Position numbers and translations under genes: made by a program. Below, piece by piece: positions 1 to 6,239 of a stretch of DNA of 9,271 nt. The notes below the pieces were generated by a model that had not been told where the DNA came from, made no database searches, and saw only the letters and a list, made by a program, of their open reading frames with translations. The stretch comes from Alphaproteobacteria bacterium (GTDB lineage: Bacteria; Pseudomonadota; Alphaproteobacteria; GCA-2731375). The DNA lies in NCBI GenBank assembly GCA_030746295.1, contig JASLMY010000197.1, positions 1 to 9,271 of the forward strand, written 5' to 3'. The stretch's first letter is position 1. The number at the start of each line of letters is the position of its first letter.

Positions 1-240
1 GGCCGCTTGCGCGACCCGCGAGGTGGAGTAGTAGCGACAGCCGAGATAGACCGCCAGCAGGGCAACGAAGGCCATGAAGTAGAGGGCGTCGACGTCGCCG
101 TCGGAGGCCTGCGCGGCGGCGCCGTTGATCACGGTCAGCAACAGGCCGCGGCTGAAGCCGGCGGTGAACGACGAGGCGAGCAGCATGCGCTTCTTGACCG
201 GCGCCTCGCGGTAGAAGAATTTTATGAGATCGAACGCCAT
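1..240 (-). CDS. N-terminus of an inner-membrane protein, probably a cyclic-peptide-type ABC exporter (partial)
   Basis: Eighty codons run from an ATG at 240 off the left edge, so only the N-terminus is visible. A short basic cytoplasmic segment (residues 1-18, with KKR at 16-18) leads into a hydrophobic helix at about 19-40 that ends in LLLTVING. A short acidic loop (ASDGDVDAL) follows, then a second helix at about 53-68. This order (REA, two hydrophobic helices, and an LLxxxIN motif near residue 35) is typical of the membrane domain of PvdE/SyrD-like cyclic peptide ABC exporters, which move a peptide or siderophore precursor to the periplasm. The ATP-binding domain would lie outside the window, so the family call is tentative; another ABC or membrane protein is possible. 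It starts 41 bases after the stop of the CDP-alcohol phosphatidyltransferase on the same strand and is probably in the same operon. No strong Shine-Dalgarno is seen. Confidence 0.6.
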   Translation of the reverse strand, partial: MAFDLIKFFYREAPVKKRMLLASSFTAGFSRGLLLTVINGAAAQASDGDVDALYFMAFVALLAVYLGCRYYSTSRVAQAA

Positions 241-281
241 GGCGGGATCTGGGCGCGGCTACCCTCTACCTCGGTTGCCCC

Positions 282-908
282 TTAGCTATCGGTATCCGGC
301 TCGGAGCGCAACATCCCGCGGGCCCGAAAGAAGCGTTGCACCGCGGTGGCGTGGCTCAGCGCCGCCAGCAGGACGAGCGCATAGAAGAGAAAGGCTTCCG
401 GCAGCTCGATCCAGGCGTTGACCACCGGGTCCAACATCAACGCCGCGCAGACCAGGATAATCCGCTCCAGCCGTTCCAACAGGTCGGGCCAGGCGACGTT
501 GTCGACCGGTATCTCGATCGCCGTTCTGGCCTTGTTGTAGCTGGTCAGCAGGGCGCCGGTCATGGCCAGGAAAGCGACCAGCCAATAGTCGTTCACCCAG
601 GCGATGGCGAGGAACACGACGACCTCCTGATAGCGGTCGACGACGGCGTCGAGATAGCCGCCGTAGCGGCTGGTTCTCTCGGTAATTCGTGCCACCGCGC
701 CGTCCAACGCATCGAAGGAGAAGGCGACCGCGAGGCTGACGCCGAACCAGAGGTTGTCCTTGTGCCAGAGATAGAGCCCCGAGCTCGCCAGGATCAGGGC
801 CAGCCCGGTCCAGGTGATCTGGTTCGGGGTCAGGCCGGTTTGCGCCAAACGCCGGGCGATCACGTCCCAATAGCGGTCGATCTCAGCTTTGTACCGTCCG
901 TCGATCAT
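282..908 (-). CDS. CDP-alcohol phosphatidyltransferase family protein (copy 1)
   Basis: This is an integral membrane enzyme of 208 residues. It would transfer a phosphatidyl or phospho-alcohol group from a CDP-activated donor to a hydroxyl acceptor, with release of CMP. The family signature D-x2-D-G-x2-A-R-x8-G-x3-D-x3-D is complete: D66, D69, G70, A73, R74, G83, D87 and D91. These aspartates bind the metals and act in catalysis in characterised family members. Hydrophobic helices flank the motif, at about 32-47, 53-66, 94-122 and 146-160, with another at about 171-186. An ERLERI segment at 145-150 recurs in this family. The ATG at 908 (MIDGRYK) was chosen because family homology seems to begin there. 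The frame stays open to an ATG at 1004, which would add 32 uncharacteristic residues. The FGGY kinase lies 130 bases upstream and a putative exporter 41 bases downstream, all on one strand. The acceptor alcohol (glycerol phosphate, inositol phosphate or other) cannot be told from sequence. Confidence 0.9.
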   Translation of the reverse strand: MIDGRYKAEIDRYWDVIARRLAQTGLTPNQITWTGLALILASSGLYLWHKDNLWFGVSLAVAFSFDALDGAVARITERTSRYGGYLDAVVDRYQEVVVFLAIAWVNDYWLVAFLAMTGALLTSYNKARTAIEIPVDNVAWPDLLERLERIILVCAALMLDPVVNAWIELPEAFLFYALVLLAALSHATAVQRFFRARGMLRSEPDTDS

Positions 909-1038
909 GACTATTTGCAGCCGGCATCGGTTTCCAACAGGGCCGGATCGAACCGGATTCGTCTCCAGGACAAGGGGGGGCCGCTGCTCCCGGTCAACGT
1001 ACAACAGCTCGAGCGCAAAACCAAAACCCGTGCGCGTC

Positions 1039-2589
1039 CTACGCCGTCGGCCGATGCCATTTCCGAGTTCGGCGCAGATGGCCCAGAAAGCGCTCGAATC
1101 GCGCTTGGTAGTGTGGCCCGAGCGCGGGGTCGGGCTCGTGCCGCTCCGCGACCCGTGACATGGTGCTCGCGGCCTCGAGATCCGGGTACCAGCCCGCCGC
1201 GACGGCCGCGGTCATGGCGGCCCCCGAGGCGCCGCCGAGGGCCGGCGCGGCGACTGTCTCGAGCGGGCGCTGCAACACATCGGCCAATAGCCCCGCCCAG
1301 ACGGCACTTGCGGCCCCGCCGCCCAGGAAGCGGACCACCGGCTCGCCGCTGCCGCGCATCCTGTCGACGGTTCGCATCGCCCAGCGGATGTTGAGGGCGA
1401 CACCCTCCAGCACGGCGTGCGCCAGCTCGGCCCGCCCGTGCCGCGCCGAAAGGCCGGCAAAGCCGCCGCGAAGGTGCCGGTCGTCCACCGGTACCCGCTC
1501 GCCGCCGAGCCAGGGAAAGAAAAACGGTTGCGACGAATTGGGCGAAGCCTCGGCGGCGGCACGGTCGAAGGCGGCGTAGTCGACGCCCCCGTCGGTCTCG
1601 AAGTCGAGGCCCCGCCCGGCCCACTCGAGGCAAGATCCCGCTGCTTCTTGTGCTGCGACCAGCAGATAGCGCTCCGGCTCGGCCGCGGCCAGGGTGCCGA
1701 CGCCGGTCAGGAGGTCGACCTTGCGGCGCGGCAGATGGCAGCCCCACCAGGCGCTGGTGCCGATGTGGAGATGCAGCGCCCCGGATGCCAGGCGCCCGGC
1801 GCCGAGCGCGAAAGCGGTGATGTCGCCGGCGCCGCCCGCGACCACGGTCTCAGGCGTCAGGCCCAGCTCGGCCGCGGCCTCGGCCCGAAGCGTCCCCACC
1901 GGTGCCGTCGAGGCGACAATCTCGGGCAGCTGCGCGGCCGTCAATCCGACATGCGTCAGAAGGGGCTCGGACCAGTCCTTGCGGTGGCGTCTCGAATCCA
2001 TCAGCCAACTCAGATGGGCGCAGTCGGGCGTGGTGACGAAACGTCCGGTGGCGCGATGCAGGAGATGGTCCTTGACGTCGAGCAGCTTGTGCAGTTCCGA
2101 CCAGATCTCCGGCTTCGCTTCCCGGAACCAGAGATACTTCGAGGTCGGATCGCGTCCCTCGCGGTTGGGCACGCCGTTGGTGCGCCAGAGCCAGCGGGCC
2201 AGTGCACCCAGCCCATATCCACCAATGCGCACCGGGCCACCGGTCAGGCGCCTGGCGATCGGCTCGGAGCGGGTGTCGAGCCAGATGAGCGCGTTGTGGA
2301 GCGGGGCGCCAGCCTTGTCCACCGGCACGGCGCCGGCCATCTGTGCCGCCATGCCGAGGGCGACGACACGGGCCGGTGCGATCTCGGCTTGATCGAGCAG
2401 CCGGCGGGTCGCCGTGCATATCGCCTGCCACCAGTCGTCCGGTCGCTGTTCCGCCCAACCCGGTGCCGGTGTCAGCAGCGGATAGGCCTGCTTGTCGCTG
2501 GCGACGGCCCGACCACTGGCATCGAAGAGGCCGACCTTGACCGACGAGGTGCCGACGTCGTAGCCGAGGATCAGGTCGTCGTCGGGCAT
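1039..2589 (-). CDS. FGGY-family carbohydrate kinase (xylulokinase-like)
   Basis: This is a 516-residue cytoplasmic ATP-dependent sugar or polyol kinase, the usual length for FGGY kinases. The N-terminal actin-like domain opens with the phosphate-binding loop GYDVGTSSVK at 9-18. A WAEQ..DDWW segment (45-54) and SKYLWFREAKPEIW (150-163) match xylulokinase-type proteins. AGGAGD at 251-256 supplies the likely catalytic aspartate D256. The C-terminal domain has GTSAWW (278-283), GGERVPVDDRHLRGGFAGL (362-380), HAVLEGVALNIRWA (391-404) and the adenine-loop motif GGGAAS (423-428). The substrate is not determined: xylulose, ribulose and other ketoses or polyols are all used in this family. The ATG at 2589 has GAGG four bases upstream. 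The gene diverges from the exostosin-like gene and heads a minus-strand set with a CDP-alcohol phosphatidyltransferase, so a role in making a phosphorylated polyol for an envelope molecule is possible; plain catabolism is the simpler alternative. Confidence 0.93.
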   Translation of the reverse strand: MPDDDLILGYDVGTSSVKVGLFDASGRAVASDKQAYPLLTPAPGWAEQRPDDWWQAICTATRRLLDQAEIAPARVVALGMAAQMAGAVPVDKAGAPLHNALIWLDTRSEPIARRLTGGPVRIGGYGLGALARWLWRTNGVPNREGRDPTSKYLWFREAKPEIWSELHKLLDVKDHLLHRATGRFVTTPDCAHLSWLMDSRRHRKDWSEPLLTHVGLTAAQLPEIVASTAPVGTLRAEAAAELGLTPETVVAGGAGDITAFALGAGRLASGALHLHIGTSAWWGCHLPRRKVDLLTGVGTLAAAEPERYLLVAAQEAAGSCLEWAGRGLDFETDGGVDYAAFDRAAAEASPNSSQPFFFPWLGGERVPVDDRHLRGGFAGLSARHGRAELAHAVLEGVALNIRWAMRTVDRMRGSGEPVVRFLGGGAASAVWAGLLADVLQRPLETVAAPALGGASGAAMTAAVAAGWYPDLEAASTMSRVAERHEPDPALGPHYQARFERFLGHLRRTRKWHRPTA

Positions 2590-2673
2590 CGTACCTCGGA
2601 CGCTCGCCAGTCGCCGGAGGGGGCGCTAGCATGGCACCGCCCGGCCGTAGGGATGGGCTCGGAGTGCCTGGGA
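2590..2673. promoter_or_regulatory. Short divergent intergenic region between kinase and exostosin-like gene
   Basis: These 84 bases separate two genes transcribed away from each other, so promoters for both units must lie here or inside the start of either gene. No convincing sigma-70 -35/-10 pair can be read on either strand. The call rests on the divergent layout alone. Confidence 0.4.
2661..2664 (+). promoter_or_regulatory. Ribosome binding site supporting the ATG at 2674
   Basis: GGAG lies nine bases before the ATG at 2674. The other in-frame ATG at 2653 has only a weaker GTAGGG just upstream and would add seven residues (MGSECLG) ahead of the hydrophobic anchor. The better spacing favours 2674 as the start. 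Confidence 0.45.
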
Positions 2674-3765
2674 ATGTACACGCTTGCCGTCATCGTCGCC
2701 GCGCTTGCCGTCGCCGCCGGGATCGCCTTCTATTTCGCCTACTGGCCACTCCGCAAGTACGTCTACATCAAGACCAGCCGAACTTGGAACGATCTTGCGC
2801 GGCTTTACGAGTTTCCGCCAGAGGAGGAGGTGCTGGAGGAGACGGACCTCTTCGTCTCCTCGACCGTGATGCGCGATGCCTGCGACGTGATCTGGCACGA
2901 GGGTGTGCTGGAACCGCCTGCCGCCCTCTTCGGCCCGCTCCCCCACGGCACCGTCGTGCATGTCAACGCCAAGCATGTCGGCGCCTTCATCGAGCAGGTA
3001 TTGCCGCGACTGGCAACGCCGATCGTGCTCGTCTCCGGCTGCGATACGGTCAGCAGCCGGATTCCGGGCTATCAGGCCCTGATCGACAGCGACAAGATCC
3101 TGCACTGGTTTCTGCAGAACTACGAGCTCGACCCTGGGGCCGAGGTCAAGGCCTCGAAGCTGCCGCTCGGCCTCAACTACCACAAGCTCGAGCCCGGCGG
3201 CGGAAACACCAGCATCGACATGGGGTTGCCGGCCCGGGCCGGCAATCAACAGCTGACCATGAAGGCGATCGCCGAGACGATCCCGCCCTTGGCCGAGCGG
3301 CCGGCGCGGATCTATGCCAACTTCCAGCTCAACATGGATACCTTTCTGCGCTCGGAGGAGGCCCGCAAGCGCCAGCAGGCCCGCGGCGAGGCGCTGGCCG
3401 CACTTCGCGGCAAGGACTTCGTCTTCTTCGAGCCGCACCAAACGCCCCGCAGCGAGGTCTGGCGGCGGCATCGGGACTTCGCCTTCGAGGCCTCGCCGCA
3501 CGGCAACGGCCTCGACTGTCACCGGACCTGGGAGGCGCTGTTGTTGAAGACCGTGCCGATCGTCAAGACCTCGCCGCTCGACTCGCTCTATGACGGCCTG
3601 CCCGTCGCCATCATCGAGGATTGGCGCGAGATCGATGCCGAGCGCCTCGCGGCCTGGCAGGCCGAGTTCGCCGACAGCTTCGACGGCCCCATCCCCGAGC
3701 AGCTCTATTCGCGCTACTGGATCGCGCGCTTCCGGTCCTTCGCCGAACAGGGATCTGGTGCCTGA
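2674..3765 (+). CDS. Membrane-anchored exostosin-like glycosyltransferase (RXYLT1 C-terminal-like)
   Basis: This 363-residue protein has one N-terminal hydrophobic segment (2-23) followed by the basic stretch RKYVYIK, which fits a signal anchor. The best landmark is the C-terminal motif ASPHGNGLDCHRTWEAL at 273-289, followed by VPIVKTSPLDSLYDGLPVAIIEDW around 294-317. In exostosin-type (GT47) enzymes and the related C-terminal domain of the animal ribitol-phosphate xylosyltransferase RXYLT1/TMEM5, a similar SP.GN..D..R.wEA..., P.V block forms the nucleotide-sugar binding site. SGCDT (121-125) and PLGLNYH (164-170) lie in the preceding domain. It probably transfers a sugar from a nucleotide sugar to an envelope glycan; donor and acceptor are unknown. 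Its TGA overlaps the ATG of the Stealth gene by one base (TGATG), so the two are likely co-translated and act on the same product. The start could also be 2653. The gene is certain, the broad function likely, and the subfamily tentative. Confidence 0.85.
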   Translation: MYTLAVIVAALAVAAGIAFYFAYWPLRKYVYIKTSRTWNDLARLYEFPPEEEVLEETDLFVSSTVMRDACDVIWHEGVLEPPAALFGPLPHGTVVHVNAKHVGAFIEQVLPRLATPIVLVSGCDTVSSRIPGYQALIDSDKILHWFLQNYELDPGAEVKASKLPLGLNYHKLEPGGGNTSIDMGLPARAGNQQLTMKAIAETIPPLAERPARIYANFQLNMDTFLRSEEARKRQQARGEALAALRGKDFVFFEPHQTPRSEVWRRHRDFAFEASPHGNGLDCHRTWEALLLKTVPIVKTSPLDSLYDGLPVAIIEDWREIDAERLAAWQAEFADSFDGPIPEQLYSRYWIARFRSFAEQGSGA

Positions 3766-4712
3766 TGGCGGCGCCGATCGATGTCGTCTACACCTGGGTC
3801 GACGATGGCTTTCCGGGCTACCTGGAGCTCCGGAACCGTTATGCCGAGACGCCGCACGACCTGAACCCGAACCGGACCCGCGACAACCTGGAACTGTTGC
3901 GTTTCAGCCTGCGCTCGCTGGTACGCCACGCGTCCTGGGTCCGCCGGGTCTACCTCGTCACCTGCCGGCCGCAGGTGCCGGGCTGGCTCGACCCCTCGGC
4001 GGCCGGCCTGACCGTCGTGCATCACGACCAGATCATGGACGCGGCCCTGCTGCCGACCTTCAACTCCTTCGCCATCCTGTCGCACCTGCATCGGATTGAA
4101 GGCCTGTCGGAGCGGTTTCTCTACTTCGAGGACGACATGCTGCTCGGCAACCGGGTCGATCCGTCGGATTTCGTCGATGCCGAAGGCCTGATCAAGGTCT
4201 ATCCCAGGGCCGAATGGACCGCCGCGCCCTCGGAGCGGGACTCGGCCACGACCTCGCCTTGGAACGCGGCGCTCGCCCATTCGAACCACCTGCTCGACGC
4301 CGCCTTCGGCCCGGCGCGACGGCGCACGGTCAACCACGTGCCGCTCTTGGTCGACAAGGCGGCGTGGCGGGCCATGCAGGCGCGCTGGACGGAAGACCTC
4401 GCGCATACGGCGGCGAGCCGCTTTCGCGCCAAATACAACGTCGCGCCGGAGTTCCTCTACCTCTACTACCTATTGGGGGCGGGCCAGGCGCGGTTGCAGT
4501 CGTTCCGGCGCACCTATACCACCTGCTTCTATCATGGCCTCGAGAACAGCCGCCTTTTCGCCCTCTACGGCCGGGCGATGATCCGCCTCTTGCGACCGAA
4601 GCTGATCGCCCTCAACGACAACTTCGACGCTACCCCGAACCCGGCCGTGGTCGCCGCCATGCGCCGCTTCCTGGAGGCACGTTATCCCGAGAAATCACCC
4701 TTCGAGCGTTGA
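3765..4712 (+). CDS. Stealth-family sugar-phosphate transferase
   Basis: This 315-residue protein has the conserved regions of Stealth proteins, which transfer a hexose-1-phosphate (or similar) from a nucleotide sugar and create phosphodiester-linked capsule or glycan units. GlcNAc-1-phosphotransferase of animals and capsule polymerases of Neisseria belong to this group. CR1 is IDVVYTWVDD at 5-14. CR2 runs from TRDNLELLRFSLRSL (38-52) through ASWVRRVYLVT (56-66) and PGWLD (72-76) to FNSFAILSHLHRIEGLSERF (99-118) and the acidic FEDDMLLG (121-128). CR3 is the TVNHVPLLVDKAAW region (188-201). A CR4-like IALNDNFDATPN lies at 281-292. The start is fixed by the TGATG overlap with the upstream glycosyltransferase, and an AGGGA lies 11 bases upstream. 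No signal peptide or membrane helix is seen, so it is likely cytoplasmic or peripheral. The specific donor and acceptor cannot be inferred. Confidence 0.93.
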   Translation: MAAPIDVVYTWVDDGFPGYLELRNRYAETPHDLNPNRTRDNLELLRFSLRSLVRHASWVRRVYLVTCRPQVPGWLDPSAAGLTVVHHDQIMDAALLPTFNSFAILSHLHRIEGLSERFLYFEDDMLLGNRVDPSDFVDAEGLIKVYPRAEWTAAPSERDSATTSPWNAALAHSNHLLDAAFGPARRRTVNHVPLLVDKAAWRAMQARWTEDLAHTAASRFRAKYNVAPEFLYLYYLLGAGQARLQSFRRTYTTCFYHGLENSRLFALYGRAMIRLLRPKLIALNDNFDATPNPAVVAAMRRFLEARYPEKSPFER

Positions 4713-5050
4713 AGCACTATCCGGGCGGTTGGAAGCTCTTGAATGGATCTGATTAGAGCCGAGGCAAGGGCTTACGATGGTAATTTCGAACATCCGAGGC
4801 TGCCCGCAACGGACGCGGATTTGTCGTCATCAAATGGTCGTCTCCGCCATCTGCCAAGGCCCGTCAACTCGCTCTCGGCGCATTTGGGCAGAGTCGATTC
4901 ATTTTTCTGTCACGCCATCGCCGGGAAACGGCATTGGCTCTGTGGCAGGGCCGATGCCACTTGGATCTCCGTGGGCTTGCCAGCTCATCCAATATTCTCT
5001 TCAGTAACCGCACTTCAACGCCTCTTGGCCGTCAACTCACGAGCTCTGCA
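4713..5050. other. 338-base stretch without a convincing gene
   Basis: This lies between the Stealth gene and the aminotransferase-fold gene. Frames here stay open (for example one from 4743 and one from 4777), but their translations show no domain, no family pattern and an arginine/serine/proline-rich composition typical of unread GC-rich frames. The segment looks less GC-rich than its neighbours, with runs such as the T-rich piece near 4900-4910. It probably carries the leader and promoter of the downstream gene; a degraded gene or small RNA cannot be excluded. No tRNA or clear terminator hairpin with a T run was found. Confidence 0.5.
4942..4960. repeat. Small inverted repeat in the leader of the aminotransferase-fold gene
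   Basis: GTGGCA (4942-4947) and TGCCAC (4955-4960) are perfect inverted copies around a seven-base spacer, ending 90 bases before the ATG at 5051. It could be an operator half-site pair or a small hairpin. There is no T run after it, so it is not an obvious terminator. A six-base stem may arise by chance. Confidence 0.25.
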
Positions 5051-6205
5051 ATGGAAGCAACGGCTACAACGGATTTGGCCTCATTGCGCGCGCAGTTTCC
5101 CATTACCGCGCACTCTATCTACATGGATCATGCGGCGGTCTGCCCGATCTCAAAGAAGGTCAGGGCGGCGATGCACTCCCAGACGGCGATGCAATGCAAC
5201 GATATCACTTCCGCGGGCGGGGCGTTCGAGCAATGCTATCGAGAGGCCCGCTCCGCCATCGCGCGGCTTGTCGGGTCGCGTGCGGACCGCGTGACGTTCA
5301 TCCAGAATACCTCACATGGCCTTTCGCTGATCGCCAATGGCCAGGCATGGCAGCCGGGCGACAACCTCGTCGTTCCCGCGATGGAATTCCCGTCGAACTT
5401 TCTGCCTTGGCTCAGGTTTGAATCGAAGGGCGTAGAGATTCGTCGTCTTCACGTGCCCGATGGCCGGGTCACGCCGGAGAGTCTTCGTCCGCTCGTCGAC
5501 GATCGCATCCGCGTCGTCGCGCTCAGTGCGGTCCAATACTACAACGGCTATCGCCCTGATCTGGCGGCCATTTCGGAAATTGCCGAGTCCCGCGACGCCC
5601 TGCTGGTCGTCGATGGCACACAGGCTACCGGTGCGATAGGTATAGAGGTCTCGGCGTTCGGAATCGACGCATTGGTCGTGAGCGCACACAAGTGGATGCT
5701 CGGACCGCTTGGAATCGGATTCATGGCATTGTCGGACCGGCTGCTGGATCGTACGGAGGTCACCCAGGTCGGATGGCTCAGCGTCGATGAACCATTCGAG
5801 TTTCGCCGGGAACTGGACCTGTTGCCCGGCGCCGACCGATTCGAACCGGGTACGGAGAACTCGGTGGGCTTGTTCGGGTTGCGCGAGCGCCTGACCGAGA
5901 TAGAGCAGTACGGCGCCCTCCGAATCGAAGAGCGCATTCTGGATCTGACGGAACTCATGGCCCAAGGCCTCGACAGCCGAGGATTCTCCATCACCAGTCC
6001 TCGGGCGGCGGGCGAGCGATCCGGTATCCTGACTTTCCGCCACGAGGGGCTCGACCCCGAGCCGGTGGTCGAGACACTCAAGCAAGAGAGGGTCTTCTTG
6101 AGCGCCCGTCACGGCAGCTTTCGCGCCTCGCCCCACTACTACAATTCGGAAGAAGAAGTCGAAGCGGTCATTACCGAGATCGGCGGGATGGTGGATCGCA
6201 CCTGA
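5051..6205 (+). CDS. Class V PLP-dependent aminotransferase-fold enzyme
   Basis: This 384-residue cytoplasmic enzyme has the full layout of the class V aminotransferase/cysteine desulfurase fold. IYMDHAAVCPISKKV (23-37) is the N-terminal substrate-side motif. NTSHG (86-90) binds the cofactor phosphate. VVDGTQATG (186-194) carries D188 and Q191 beside the pyridine ring. SAHKW (211-215) holds the Schiff-base lysine K214. EPGTEN (265-270) and RASPHYYNSEEEVE (358-371) are the usual C-terminal motifs, with R358 a likely carboxylate-binding residue. The mobile cysteine-bearing loop of true IscS/SufS cysteine desulfurases is not apparent, so lyase, epimerase or aminotransferase activity are all open, with isopenicillin-N-epimerase-like proteins the closest style. 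The ATG at 5051 was chosen because homology starts right after it; the frame is open back to 4934 but that extension looks random. The Shine-Dalgarno is weak. GAA, CGA and GGA codons are commoner than in the neighbours, which hints at a different origin. It converges on the GT4 gene with 34 bases between stops. Confidence 0.93.
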   Translation: MEATATTDLASLRAQFPITAHSIYMDHAAVCPISKKVRAAMHSQTAMQCNDITSAGGAFEQCYREARSAIARLVGSRADRVTFIQNTSHGLSLIANGQAWQPGDNLVVPAMEFPSNFLPWLRFESKGVEIRRLHVPDGRVTPESLRPLVDDRIRVVALSAVQYYNGYRPDLAAISEIAESRDALLVVDGTQATGAIGIEVSAFGIDALVVSAHKWMLGPLGIGFMALSDRLLDRTEVTQVGWLSVDEPFEFRRELDLLPGADRFEPGTENSVGLFGLRERLTEIEQYGALRIEERILDLTELMAQGLDSRGFSITSPRAAGERSGILTFRHEGLDPEPVVETLKQERVFLSARHGSFRASPHYYNSEEEVEAVITEIGGMVDRT

Positions 6206-6239
6206 CCCGCCTTCTTCCGGTGATTTTTCGAGAGCCGCG

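Noticed and set aside
336..1394. 352-codon plus-strand frame over the CDP-alcohol phosphatidyltransferase and kinase end
   Set aside because: It covers two proven minus-strand genes and translates to low-complexity, arginine- and proline-rich sequence.
1417..2652. Open plus-strand frame continuous with the exostosin-like gene, which would give a 782-residue protein
   Set aside because: It lies antisense to the FGGY kinase, whose motifs are complete on the minus strand. The added part shows no domain and no membrane or secretion signal; it is open because of GC-rich codon bias.
4743..5294. 183-codon plus-strand frame in the gene-free stretch
   Set aside because: It overlaps the first 240 bases of the PLP-enzyme gene in another frame and shows no family pattern, no Shine-Dalgarno and a random-looking composition.
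5312..6136. 274-codon minus-strand frame antisense to the PLP-enzyme gene
   Set aside because: The plus strand carries all class V motifs including SAHKW; the antisense translation has no recognisable pattern.
6206..6239. Shared terminator between the convergent PLP-enzyme and GT4 genes
   Set aside because: The 34 bases hold a short T run but no stem of useful length could be paired beside it, so no terminator is claimed.
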